This document shows positions 18,919-27,050 of a stretch of 64,000 bases of DNA, piece by piece (position 1 is the first letter of the stretch; every line of letters begins with the position of its first letter). A program made the translations under genes and the position numbers. The notes beneath the pieces are model-generated. The model saw only the letters and a list, made by a program, of their open reading frames with translations. It made no database searches and was not told the origin of the DNA. Origin of the DNA: Skermanella stibiiresistens SB22 (GTDB taxonomy: Bacteria > Pseudomonadota > Alphaproteobacteria > Azospirillales > Azospirillaceae); contig NZ_AVFL01000032.1 in NCBI RefSeq assembly GCF_000576635.1, forward strand, positions 1 to 64,000. Reading direction: 5' to 3'.

Positions 18919-20255
18919 CCGACATGGGGAAAACCAATCTCGCCATCGTGATGGTCGCGTCGGCGCTGGCGGTGACGTCCTGCGCCCGGCGCGACGCGCC
19001 GGCGCCCGTGTCGATCTATCAGGAACAGCCGGTTCCGTCGGCACCCGGCATGGTCACGGTCGCCCGCGGTGACAGCGTGTCCGAGATCGCCACCCGTTAT
19101 GGCGTCCCTGTCCGCGACGTGATCGATCTCAACAACCTGAAGCCGCCTTACGCCCTGGCTGTCGGTCAGCGGCTGCGCCTGCCCACCGCGCGGTTCCATA
19201 CCGTGCGGAAGGGCGACACGATGCTGGGCATCTCGCGCATGTACCAGGTCGGTATGTCGGACCTCGCCCGGAACAACGGTCTCCAGGAACCCTACGCGAT
19301 CAAGATCGGCCAGCAACTTCGCTTGCCCGGTGGCGGTGACGCCCCGACCCTGGTCGCGGAGAACGCCACCGGGCAGCAGCGCAACGCCATGTCCGCGCGC
19401 TCTGTACCGGAAGCGGCGCCACGGCCCGCCGTATCGACCCAGGAGTTGGCGCCGCCCGTCGTCACCCAGGCCCCCAGCGATAGCTTCGTTCCGCCACCCG
19501 GCTACGGCATCGCGCGGTCCGGCTCGATGTCGGCACCAGTGGCGACGCAAGCCCCGAGTGCGCCACAAGTGGTCGTGGAGCAGCCAGCGGCGGTCCAGGA
19601 GCCAAGTCGGCAGGTAGCCGCGTTGGCTCCTCCCCCCGCTTCGGTGCAGGTGCCGCGGCCAGTTCCTCGGGTTCCATCGAAGCCTGCGTTGGCGCCGCCC
19701 CCGCCGGACACCGTGGAGCGGACGGTCGCGGCGACCATTCCCGAAGCCGCGCCGCCTGTCGTCGCGGCGCCGGCTCCGGTGGTCGCCACCAAGCCGCCAG
19801 CCGTGGATTTGGTGGAGCCCCGGAGTTCCGGACAATTCCAGTGGCCGGTGCGCGGCACGATCCTGTCGGAGTTCGGGCCGAAGCCGGGCGGGCTGCATAA
19901 CGACGGCTTGAACATCAGCGCCGCCAAAGGATCCTCGGTCGTGGCGGCCGAGAACGGCGTGGTCGCCTATGCCGGCAACGAGCTGAGGGGCTTCGGCAAC
20001 CTGCTGCTGATCCGCCACGCCGATGGCTGGGTCAGCGCCTACGCCCATCTGGACGATATGATGGTGGACCGCGGCGCCAAGGTGAAGCGGGGGCAGAAGA
20101 TCGGCACGGTCGGCAGCACCGGCAACGTGTCGGCCCCGCAGCTCCATTTCGAGCTGCGCAAGGCCAACCGCGCGATCGATCCCCGCGATTATCTGTCCGG
20201 CGAGAAACGCGTCAGTCGAGACGTTTCCCGAGACGGCCAGCCAGATCCTGGATGA
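18915..20255 (+). CDS. LysM and M23 peptidase lipoprotein (NlpD/murein hydrolase activator type)
   Basis: An outer-membrane-type lipoprotein of 446 aa. The lipobox is '[10 protein letters not shown]'. Two LysM peptidoglycan-binding motifs follow ('[19 protein letters not shown]' and '[19 protein letters not shown]'). Next is a long Pro/Ala/Val linker, then a C-terminal LytM/M23 domain beginning at '[14 protein letters not shown]'. '[15 protein letters not shown]' has Asn in place of the usual first His-containing HxGxD element, so it may activate amidases rather than cut wall itself. The start is GTG at 18915 (GTGA overlap with pcm); ATG at 18924 is also possible. It overlaps the convergent DUF815 gene by 44 bp. 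Confidence 0.88.
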   Translation: MTDMGKTNLAIVMVASALAVTSCARRDAPAPVSIYQEQPVPSAPGMVTVARGDSVSEIATRYGVPVRDVIDLNNLKPPYALAVGQRLRLPTARFHTVRKGDTMLGISRMYQVGMSDLARNNGLQEPYAIKIGQQLRLPGGGDAPTLVAENATGQQRNAMSARSVPEAAPRPAVSTQELAPPVVTQAPSDSFVPPPGYGIARSGSMSAPVATQAPSAPQVVVEQPAAVQEPSRQVAALAPPPASVQVPRPVPRVPSKPALAPPPPDTVERTVAATIPEAAPPVVAAPAPVVATKPPAVDLVEPRSSGQFQWPVRGTILSEFGPKPGGLHNDGLNISAAKGSSVVAAENGVVAYAGNELRGFGNLLLIRHADGWVSAYAHLDDMMVDRGAKVKRGQKIGTVGSTGNVSAPQLHFELRKANRAIDPRDYLSGEKRVSRDVSRDGQPDPG

Positions 20256-21087
20256 ACTGCCACGCGACGCGGCCGGATCGGCTGCCGCGCGTCATCGACC
20301 ATTCGATCGCCTCGGCCCGCAGCCGCTCGACCGGCACGTCGAGCCCGAAGCGGTCGGCATAGCCCTCGATCATCGCGAAGAAGGTCGGCTGGTCGCAGTT
20401 GTGGAAGCCCAGCCACAGGCCGAAACGATCGGACAGTGAGACCTTCTCCTCGACCGATTCATGGGGGTTGATCGCGGTCGAACGCTCGTTCTCGATCATG
20501 TCGCGCGACATCAGGTGGCGCCGGTTGGACGTGGCGTAGAATACGACGTTGTCCGGCCGTCCCTCGATGCCGCCGTCCAGAACCGCCTTCAGCGACTTGT
20601 ACGCCGCGTCGTCATGGTCGAACGACAGATCGTCGCAGTACAGCACGAAGCGGCGGTCGCTGGAGCGCAGCAGGTTGAGCAACTCGGGCAGCGACGGGAT
20701 GTCCTCGCGGTGGATCTCCACCAGCGCCAGCACACCGGGACGCTCCTCCGCGATGGTGGCGTGGACGGCCTTGACCAGGGAGCTCTTGCCCATGCCGCGG
20801 GCGCCCCACAGCAGCGCGTTGTTGGCCGGCAAGCCGTCGGCGAAGCGGCGGGTGTTCTCCAGCAGGGTGTCGCGCTGGCGCATGACACCCTGGAGGAGCG
20901 GCAGCTCAACCCGGTTGACGCGGGGAACCGGCACCAGCCGGCGGCCCTCGGCGTGCCAGGTAAAGGCGTCGGCGCCGGACAGGTCGGGCGACGGGGCGGA
21001 CGGCGGGGCCAGCCGGTCGAGCGCGTCCGCGATTCGGGCGAGCAGGACGGGTAGGGATGTCTCGTCTTTGTCTGAAGCTGTTTGCAC
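20212..21087 (-). CDS. DUF815 family AAA ATPase
   Basis: A 291-aa P-loop ATPase with Walker A 'GARGMGKSS' near residues 95-103 and Walker B 'FVLYCDDLSFD' near 150. The family signature 'LDGGIEGRPDNVVFYATSNRRHL' lies in the centre (sensor 1 Asn), and 'DRFGLWLGFHNCDQPTFF' is near residue 220. DUF815 proteins resemble AAA clamp-loader/DnaA-like ATPases, and their role is not established. The 3' end overlaps the M23 gene on the opposite strand, and the 5' end is divergent from yajC. Confidence 0.87.
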   Translation of the reverse strand: MQTASDKDETSLPVLLARIADALDRLAPPSAPSPDLSGADAFTWHAEGRRLVPVPRVNRVELPLLQGVMRQRDTLLENTRRFADGLPANNALLWGARGMGKSSLVKAVHATIAEERPGVLALVEIHREDIPSLPELLNLLRSSDRRFVLYCDDLSFDHDDAAYKSLKAVLDGGIEGRPDNVVFYATSNRRHLMSRDMIENERSTAINPHESVEEKVSLSDRFGLWLGFHNCDQPTFFAMIEGYADRFGLDVPVERLRAEAIEWSMTRGSRSGRVAWQFIQDLAGRLGKRLD

Positions 21088-21249
21088 TGACCGGGAACCT
21101 GACTACATATGCGGTAGGAATGTGGAGCCCGGTCGTCTCGATCGGGCCGGATGGGCGGTGAACCCTAGCATAGCTCGGGCGCCGCACAAGTCGGGTGAAC
21201 CAGTCTCCTAAGGAGTTCCGGCTGGCGATCCAGTCACGGCCGGTTTCGA

Positions 21250-21277
21250 TTGCAACGCGGGCGCGGGCCGGTATAGT
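21250..21277 (+). promoter_or_regulatory. candidate sigma-70 promoter of yajC
   Basis: TTGCAA at 21250-21255 and TATAGT at 21272-21277 are 16 bp apart, leaving a leader of about 30 bases with an AGAGGAG ribosome site at 21303-21309 before the ATG. This is a good match in a GC-rich background. Confidence 0.6.
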
Positions 21278-21315
21278 CCCGCGATCCGCCAAGAATAGAG
21301 TGAGAGGAGCACCGG

Positions 21316-21762
21316 ATGTTCGTATCAACGGCCTATGCACAGGCCGCGGATGGGGCGGGAGCGGCTGGTCTGATGTCGTTTCTGCCGCTTATCCTGATCT
21401 TTGTCGTCTTCTATTTCCTGCTGATCCGTCCGCAGCAAAAGAAGCTGAAAGAGCATAAGGCGATGCTCGAGTCCATGCGCCGCGGCGACCGTGTCGTCAC
21501 CGGTGGTGGCATCATCGGCACGATCATGAAGGTCGGCAACGACGACGAACTGGTGGTCGAGATCGCCGAGGGCGTCCGCGTCCGCGTGCTCCGGTCCACG
21601 GTCAACATGGTGCTGGCGAAGACCGAACCCGCCAAGGGCGGCCGGACCACCACCACGGTGGACGACAAGGACGGTGCCGTCACCGACGCCGTGGTCGAGC
21701 CGGTCCAGGACAACGTCACGGCTCCGTCGCGCGGCATTGGCAAGATGTTCGGCCGCAAGTAA
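21316..21762 (+). CDS. yajC: preprotein translocase subunit YajC
   Basis: A single-span membrane protein of 148 aa associated with SecDF-YidC. The short periplasmic start is followed by the membrane helix ('LMSFLPLILIFVVFYFLLI') and the signature 'RPQQKKLKEHKAMLESMRRGD'. The cytoplasmic domain contains 'VVTGGGIIGTIMKV'. The C-terminal 45 residues are a low-complexity tail. In most relatives secD and secF follow directly; here the next gene starts within 100 bp and is the Mth938-domain gene. Confidence 0.93.
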   Translation: MFVSTAYAQAADGAGAAGLMSFLPLILIFVVFYFLLIRPQQKKLKEHKAMLESMRRGDRVVTGGGIIGTIMKVGNDDELVVEIAEGVRVRVLRSTVNMVLAKTEPAKGGRTTTTVDDKDGAVTDAVVEPVQDNVTAPSRGIGKMFGRK

Positions 21763-21857
21763 GCCGCCGATCGTCCGTCATGGCTGGGTTGTCGGGGCGG
21801 GTACCCGACGACCCGACCGGGCGATTTAGAGCTTCCGGGAACCCTGGAGAAACCATC

Positions 21858-22232
21858 TTGGATGTGACGCCGCTGATCCCGGCCGACCGCCAGGTCATCG
21901 ATTCCTACGGTCCTGGCATTTTCCGCGTTAGTGGAACCCTCTACGAAGGCCCGCTGCTGGTCTTCCCCGACCGCGCGCAAGCGTGGTCCGCGACGGATTT
22001 CGCCAGTCTGACGGTTGCGAGCTTTGACGTCATCCGCGGCTCCGAGCCGGCGGTCGAGATCCTGCTTCTGGGCTCCGGTCCCAAGATGGGGCTCCTGCCG
22101 TCCAAGCTGAGGCGCGAGTTGCGCGAGGCCGGCATCGTGGTCGACGTGATGGAGACCGGCGCCGCGTGCCGGACCTACAACGTCCTCCTGTCGGAGGAAC
22201 GCAGGGTGGCGGCGGCCTTGCTGCCGGTTTGA
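21858..22232 (+). CDS. Mth938-like domain (DUF498) protein
   Basis: A 124-aa protein of the Mth938/NDUFAF3 fold ('IDSYGPGIFRVSGTLYEGPLL', first 20 residues diagnostic). The C-terminal 'METGAACRTYNVLLSEERRVAAALLPV' region (first part) is typical for the bacterial family. Mitochondrial homologue NDUFAF3 assists complex I assembly; the bacterial role is unproven. The start chosen is TTG at 21858, preceded by GGAG at 8-bp spacing; this gives the usual family length. ATG at 21780 would add 26 unconserved residues. A bidirectional terminator follows. Confidence 0.83.
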   Translation: MDVTPLIPADRQVIDSYGPGIFRVSGTLYEGPLLVFPDRAQAWSATDFASLTVASFDVIRGSEPAVEILLLGSGPKMGLLPSKLRRELREAGIVVDVMETGAACRTYNVLLSEERRVAAALLPV

Positions 22233-22254
22233 TCCCAAACCCTTCGCCGACACG

Positions 22255-22284
22255 AAAAAAGGGGCCCAACCGGGCCCCTTTCTT
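22255..22284. terminator. bidirectional intrinsic terminator between the Mth938 gene and sodB
   Basis: A perfect 7-bp stem GGGGCCC/GGGCCCC with loop AACC (22261-22278) is flanked by six A's on the left and TTTCTT on the right. It can therefore stop transcripts of both convergent genes. Confidence 0.9.
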
Positions 22285-22310
22285 CATGCGCGGCATCGCG
22301 TCGGGGCTGG

Positions 22311-22910
22311 TCAGCCCTTGTGCATCAGCTCGGCGACGAATTCCCAGTTGACCATGTTGTCCAGGTACGCCTTGAGATAGTCGGCGCGCCGGTTCTGGTA
22401 ATCCAGGTAGTAGGAGTGTTCCCACACGTCGCAGCCGAGCAGGACGGTCTGGCCGTGGACGAGGGGGTTCTCACCGTTCGGCGTCTTGGTGACCTTCAGC
22501 TTGCCACCGTCGACGACCAGCCACGCCCAGCCGCTGCCGAACTGCGTCAGGCCGGCCTGGGTGAAGGCCTCCTTGAACTTGTCGACGCCGCCCAGATCCT
22601 CGTTGATCTTGGTCTCGAGCTCGCCGGGGATGGAACCGCCGCCGCCCTTCTTCATCATCTGCCAGAACAGCGTGTGGTTCCAGTGCTGGCCGGCGTTGTT
22701 GAAGATCGCCTGCTTGGACGGATCGCCGTAGGAGGCCTTGACGATCTCCTCAAGCGGCTTGTCCGCCAGCGGGGTGTCCTTGATCAGGTTGTTGAGGGCC
22801 GTGACGTAGGCCTGATGGTGCTTGTCGTGGTGGAACTGCAGCGTCTGCGCCGACATGTAGGGATCGAGCGCATCGTACGCGTACGGCAGCGGGGGAAGTT
22901 CAAAGGCCAT
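22311..22910 (-). CDS. sodB: superoxide dismutase, Fe type
   Basis: A 199-aa Fe/Mn-family superoxide dismutase that converts superoxide to peroxide and oxygen. Metal-ligand motifs are 'HHDKHHQAYV' near residue 27, 'GQHWNHTLFWQMM' near 75, and 'DVWEHSYYLDYQNRRADYL' near 155-160. The 'AQTLQFHHDKHH' and 'QFGSGWAWLV' contexts favour the iron form; the Gln in 'NNAGQHWNH' agrees with this. There is no signal peptide, so it is cytoplasmic. The 66-bp gap upstream of its ATG includes TGAGGA as ribosome site. hpnE lies upstream on the same strand. Confidence 0.94.
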   Translation of the reverse strand: MAFELPPLPYAYDALDPYMSAQTLQFHHDKHHQAYVTALNNLIKDTPLADKPLEEIVKASYGDPSKQAIFNNAGQHWNHTLFWQMMKKGGGGSIPGELETKINEDLGGVDKFKEAFTQAGLTQFGSGWAWLVVDGGKLKVTKTPNGENPLVHGQTVLLGCDVWEHSYYLDYQNRRADYLKAYLDNMVNWEFVAELMHKG

Positions 22911-22976
22911 CGGTTCCTCATTATGTTATCGGGACAAGTGCCGCGGCGTTGATTGCCGAGGCAAATTCGCTTGAGG

Positions 22977-24305
22977 CTACGCCCGTTGAGATATGTCCAT
23001 CGGGCTCCGATGTGAAGCCCGGATGTCGGGTTGGCCCGGCCTTTCGACCGATGAATACCTTAACAGCAGGGAAGCGGCGTTGTTTCCCGACCGAATGGCG
23101 CCTTCGATCGTGGCTGGTAAACCGGTCGCCGTCCAGTCCCCCGCGAGCGAGAGGTTCGGAAACCCGGTCCGGGCACCGGGGCGTTGTTCCGAGTCGGCTG
23201 GCGTCTGGCGGAAGGTCGCCCGCTTTTCCTTGATGATCCGGGCTGGCGGCATCGCCTCGGACAGGCCGCAGGCGCCGGCGACATCGCGCCACAGCAGCGC
23301 CGCCAAATCCCCGGCCGATTGGTCCATCAGCCGGTCGGCCGCGCTGACGGTGACGGAGATCACGTCGTCCCGCGCGAACAGCCATTCGGCCGTCCCGCCG
23401 ATCAGGCCCAGGAAGATCTGGCCGCCTGGAAGGGTTGCCGGCCGGTCCAGTCTATAATGGGCGTTCAGGATCGCGGTGTGCGCCTCCGGCACCGTCAAGC
23501 CAGGCAGCAGTTCGGCGGTGCCGGCGGGAGGTAGGGCCAGAACCACGGCATCCCCTTGAGCCAGTTCGACGGTGTCACCGGCGAACTCCAGCGCCGCGAC
23601 CCGCCCGTCGCGGACCTCCAACCGCCGCAGCCGGGCGCGTGTCCGCAGTTCGAAGCCGCGTTTCCCCAGCCAAGCCAGCGCGGGATCGATGAAGGTGTCG
23701 GACAGGCCGCGCCGCGCGATGAAGGGTTGGCAGGCCGCTCCACCGCGCATGAAGGTCTCGGCGACCACGGCGCCCATCAGGCGCGCCGAGCCAAGCTTCG
23801 GGTCGATGTTGAGCGCCGCGACGGCCAAGGGCTCCCACAGGCGCTTGTAGAGCGTCGATGTGGTGTCTAAGCGATCCCCCACGGTCGCCCCCGGCGCCGC
23901 CCGAAGGAGCTTCAGCAGGGCCAGGTAGTCACGAAACCGGGTGCCGGGCACCCGGCGGCTCGGGACCAGCATCCACCAGGGCAGGGGGCCCGCATTGGGC
24001 CGCAAGGTCCAGCGTTCGCCGGTGGCCAGGTCCAGGAACGGGAACTCGGCGGGTTCCGCCGCAGCGATCAGCCGATCCCGGGCACCGATTCGGTCGAGCA
24101 GGCCGAAGGCGGCGTGGTTGCCACCCAGCAGCAGGTGGTTGCCGTTGTCGATGGTCCTGTCCAGCACGGGGTCATGGAGCGAGCGGCAACGCCCGCCCGC
24201 CTGTCCCGCCGCCTCGTGCAGCACCACCTTCCGCCCGCTGTCGGAGAGGGAAACGGCGGCGGCGATGCCAGCCACGCCAGCGCCGACGATATGTATCGTC
24301 GTCAT
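22977..24305 (-). CDS. hpnE: hydroxysqualene dehydroxylase HpnE
   Basis: An FAD-dependent amine-oxidase-like enzyme of 442 aa that reduces hydroxysqualene to squalene in the hopanoid pathway. The N-terminal dinucleotide fold reads 'IHIVGAGVAGIAAAVSL', followed by 'GGRCRS'. The C-terminal FAD motif is 'NLSLAGDWTATGLPATIEGA' near residue 400. The start chosen is ATG at 24305; an upstream TTG at 24335 would overlap hpnD. It is the third gene of hpnC-hpnD-hpnE. Confidence 0.9.
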   Translation of the reverse strand: MTTIHIVGAGVAGIAAAVSLSDSGRKVVLHEAAGQAGGRCRSLHDPVLDRTIDNGNHLLLGGNHAAFGLLDRIGARDRLIAAAEPAEFPFLDLATGERWTLRPNAGPLPWWMLVPSRRVPGTRFRDYLALLKLLRAAPGATVGDRLDTTSTLYKRLWEPLAVAALNIDPKLGSARLMGAVVAETFMRGGAACQPFIARRGLSDTFIDPALAWLGKRGFELRTRARLRRLEVRDGRVAALEFAGDTVELAQGDAVVLALPPAGTAELLPGLTVPEAHTAILNAHYRLDRPATLPGGQIFLGLIGGTAEWLFARDDVISVTVSAADRLMDQSAGDLAALLWRDVAGACGLSEAMPPARIIKEKRATFRQTPADSEQRPGARTGFPNLSLAGDWTATGLPATIEGAIRSGNNAASLLLRYSSVERPGQPDIRASHRSPMDISQRA

Positions 24306-24312
24306 CGGGATA

Positions 24313-25188
24313 TCACCGGGCCGGCGGCTGTCCAAGCAGGCAGCGGAACGTGATCCAGGCCTTCTCCGACTTCGTCAGCCGCGGACGTTGCCCAATGTCG
24401 CGCCAGCCGCGGGCCCGCAGGCGCGTCAGCGTCCTCCGGTACAGCATCATCATCGCCCGGGCCGCCCACAAGCGGCGCCTCGGCCAATCGGCCAGCAGCC
24501 TATCGGCTTCGGCGAAGCGGGCCTCCGCCATGTCCGCCAGCGTGTCGCACACCTTGGCGAGACCGGGATGGCGCAGCACCTCCGCCGGGTCGGTGGCGGT
24601 GATGCCGGCACGAATCAGCAGTTCGCGGGGCAGATAGAGGCGGCCGATCCGGGCGTCCTCCTCCAGGTCGCGGAGGATGTTGGTCATCTGGAGCGCGTCG
24701 CCGACAGCCAGGGCAAAGGCCTCGGTGTCGGGTTCCGCGCGGTCGAACACGCGGATCACCAGGAGGCCGACGGCGCCGGCGACCCGGCGGCAGTAGACCT
24801 TGAAGGTGTCGAGCGAGGGTGCCCGCAAGGGGGTGCCCAGATCCATCGCCATGCCGTCGATCACGGCTTCCAGCTCGCCCCGCGGCAGGTGATAGCGGGC
24901 GATGGCGTCGGCCAAGGCTACGGCAACCGGGCCGGTCGGAGCGCCACCGAGGTAGAGCGAGCGGATCTGTTCGCGCCACGCCGCCAGGGCGGCTCGCTTC
25001 TCATCGATCGAACCCGGTTCGTCCACGATGTCGTCGACCTGCCGGCAGAAGGCGTAGATCGCGAACATCGCGTTCCGCTTTGGCTTGGGCAGCAGCAGCA
25101 TTGGCCAGTAGAAGGTGGTTCCGGACTTCCCGGCGATTTCCCCTGGATGGGCACCAGGATCGCGGGAGTCCGCCGTCTCGACGGTCAT
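24313..25188 (-). CDS. hpnD: presqualene diphosphate synthase HpnD
   Basis: A head-to-head prenyl transferase of 291 aa that condenses two farnesyl diphosphates to presqualene diphosphate. The first Asp-rich motif is 'CRQVDDIVDEP' near residue 50, and the second is 'ALQMTNILRDLEEDARIGR' near residue 165. Both are intact, as expected for an active synthase. The ATG at 25188 overlaps the hpnC stop (ATGA). The next gene, hpnE, follows within 8 bp. Confidence 0.92.
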   Translation of the reverse strand: MTVETADSRDPGAHPGEIAGKSGTTFYWPMLLLPKPKRNAMFAIYAFCRQVDDIVDEPGSIDEKRAALAAWREQIRSLYLGGAPTGPVAVALADAIARYHLPRGELEAVIDGMAMDLGTPLRAPSLDTFKVYCRRVAGAVGLLVIRVFDRAEPDTEAFALAVGDALQMTNILRDLEEDARIGRLYLPRELLIRAGITATDPAEVLRHPGLAKVCDTLADMAEARFAEADRLLADWPRRRLWAARAMMMLYRRTLTRLRARGWRDIGQRPRLTKSEKAWITFRCLLGQPPAR

Positions 25189-26057
25189 CTGATACTGAGT
25201 CCCGAGGCGATGCCGCGCAGGGTTGCCACCACCCGGCCGGAGGTCGTCAGCTTGACCCGGCGGGCGAGGGGATCCTGGCGCCGCAGCCGGCGCGACAAGG
25301 CCCGCGCCAGGGTCAGGATCACCGCCGACTCCAGTCGCAAGCCCCGATGGTTCACGAGGCTGGGCAAGGGCGCGGCGCGCTCCAGCAGGGCATCCACCTG
25401 ATCCAGCGTGCGGTCCAGGATCGCCCGCAGGGCCTCGTTGGATCCCCGCTCGACCAAGCGCTCCGGGCTGACCTTGGACTGTTCGAACCAGATCCGCGGG
25501 ATATAGCAGCGTCCCAGGTCGACCCAATCGTCGCGGCAGTCCTGCAGGTGGTTGAGGATTTGGAGCGCCGCGCACAGCGCGTCGGACGGACCCACGGCCT
25601 TTGGTCCCTCGCCATGGAGATCGAGCAGGTAGCGGCCCACCGGCGCCGCCGAATAGCGGCAGTAGAGCATCAGGTCGCTCCACGTCCGGCACGGCGTGTT
25701 CTTGGCGTCGCGGCGGAACGCCTGGAGGACTTGGCGGGCATGGGTGTCCGGAACGCCGGTCAGCTTCAGGCTGGCGGCCAGATCGAGCGCCGGCTGAAGG
25801 TAGGCGCTGTGCGCCTCGCCCTTGACCAAGGCGCGCTCCAACGCGTCCAGGTGGCTGAGCTTCAGCTCGGGCTCCAGATCGGGATCGTCGGCGATGTCGT
25901 CGGCCAGCCGGACGAAATGGTAGAAGGCCATCACATGAGGGCGGAGACGCTTGGGCAGAAGCCTCGACGCGACCGGGAAATTCTCTCCGGCGGCGTCCTT
26001 CTTGGCTGTCGGCTCGGCGCTGCCAGTGGTTGGCGGTGCTATGTTGAACTCGGCCAT
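25185..26057 (-). CDS. hpnC: hydroxysqualene synthase HpnC
   Basis: A 290-aa squalene-synthase-fold enzyme that turns presqualene diphosphate into hydroxysqualene. It has 'YHFVRLADDIADDPDL' near residue 50 and the second metal site 'ALQILNHLQDCRDDWVDLGR' near residue 165. The N-terminal 'SGENFPVASRLLPKR'-type sequence (here 'AGENFPVASRLLPKRLRP') is diagnostic for HpnC. It heads the hpnCDE operon and is divergent from an NDUFAF6-like gene. No squalene-hopene cyclase is in the window. Confidence 0.92.
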   Translation of the reverse strand: MAEFNIAPPTTGSAEPTAKKDAAGENFPVASRLLPKRLRPHVMAFYHFVRLADDIADDPDLEPELKLSHLDALERALVKGEAHSAYLQPALDLAASLKLTGVPDTHARQVLQAFRRDAKNTPCRTWSDLMLYCRYSAAPVGRYLLDLHGEGPKAVGPSDALCAALQILNHLQDCRDDWVDLGRCYIPRIWFEQSKVSPERLVERGSNEALRAILDRTLDQVDALLERAAPLPSLVNHRGLRLESAVILTLARALSRRLRRQDPLARRVKLTTSGRVVATLRGIASGLSIR

Positions 26058-26198
26058 GGGTGTCCGCGTTAGCGAGGTCGGGCTACAGGGTCTGGCCGAT
26101 CAGCCGCGCGAGGCCAATATGTCATGGCGCCAGAGGTCCACTATAGAGCATGTTGTCCCTGGTTTCCTTCGTCACGATGCGGCTTCCCCCGAAATTTC

Positions 26199-27050
26199 AT
26201 GGCTAACTCCGACGCGGCCCTGTCCTACTGCGGACAGGAAGTCCGAAAATATGACAATGACCGGTTCCTCACCTGCCTGTTCGCTCCCGCTGACCGGCGG
26301 GAGGCCCTGTTCGCGCTCCACGCCTTCAACCTGGAGATCGCCAAGACCAGGGAAGTGGTGTCCGAACCGGTACTTGGCCAGATCCGGCTGCAATGGTGGC
26401 ACGACAGCATCGGCGAACTCTATGACGGCGCGTCGCGCCGCCACGAGGTGCTGCTGCCCCTTGGCGAGGCGATCCGCCGGTTCGATCTGACGCGTGGGCA
26501 TTTCGAGACCTTGATCGATGGACGTGAGACGGATTTGATGGACGAGGCGCCCGCCGACAAGACCTGCCTGACGAGCTATGCCGAGGTCACGTCAGCTCCG
26601 TTGGCACGACTGGCGCTGGAGATCCTGGGCGTGCGCGACCCGGCGGCCCATACAGCCGCCCGCCATGTCGGCATCGCCTGGGCCTTGACTGGCCTGCTGC
26701 GCGCCGTTCCGTTCCACGCCCGTGGCCACCGCCTGTATCTGCCGAAGGATGTTCTTGGAAAGCATGGAGTCAGCGAGCAATCGCTGTTCGATCTGAAGCC
26801 ACCGGAACAGCTGAAGGCGGTGGTCGCGGAGGTGGCGGCCATGGCGCGGACGCATCTGGAGGAGGCGAGGGCCCTGCGGCCGCGGGTGCCGCGCGCCGCC
26901 CATCCAGCCCTGCTGACCGCCAGCCTCACCGACACCTATCTGAAGGTCATCGCCAAGGCTGGCAACGACGTGTTCGCCCCCCGGGTCCAGATGCCCAACC
27001 CGTTCCGACAGGCGGTGCTGGCATGGCGGGCGATGACCGGAAGATACTAG
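26199..27050 (+). CDS. squalene/phytoene synthase-fold protein, NDUFAF6-like
   Basis: A 283-aa protein of the squalene/phytoene synthase superfamily. At the place of the first Asp-rich motif it reads 'LHAFNLEIAKTREVVSEP', with no DxxxD, so it is probably not a prenyl transferase. It matches the NDUFAF6 group ('IRLQWWHDSIGELYDG'), linked in mitochondria to complex I assembly. The ATG at 26199 follows a weak ribosome site. The Mth938/NDUFAF3-like gene lies 4 kb upstream in the same orientation. The gene overlaps the convergent histidine kinase by 4 bp. Confidence 0.82.
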   Translation: MANSDAALSYCGQEVRKYDNDRFLTCLFAPADRREALFALHAFNLEIAKTREVVSEPVLGQIRLQWWHDSIGELYDGASRRHEVLLPLGEAIRRFDLTRGHFETLIDGRETDLMDEAPADKTCLTSYAEVTSAPLARLALEILGVRDPAAHTAARHVGIAWALTGLLRAVPFHARGHRLYLPKDVLGKHGVSEQSLFDLKPPEQLKAVVAEVAAMARTHLEEARALRPRVPRAAHPALLTASLTDTYLKVIAKAGNDVFAPRVQMPNPFRQAVLAWRAMTGRY

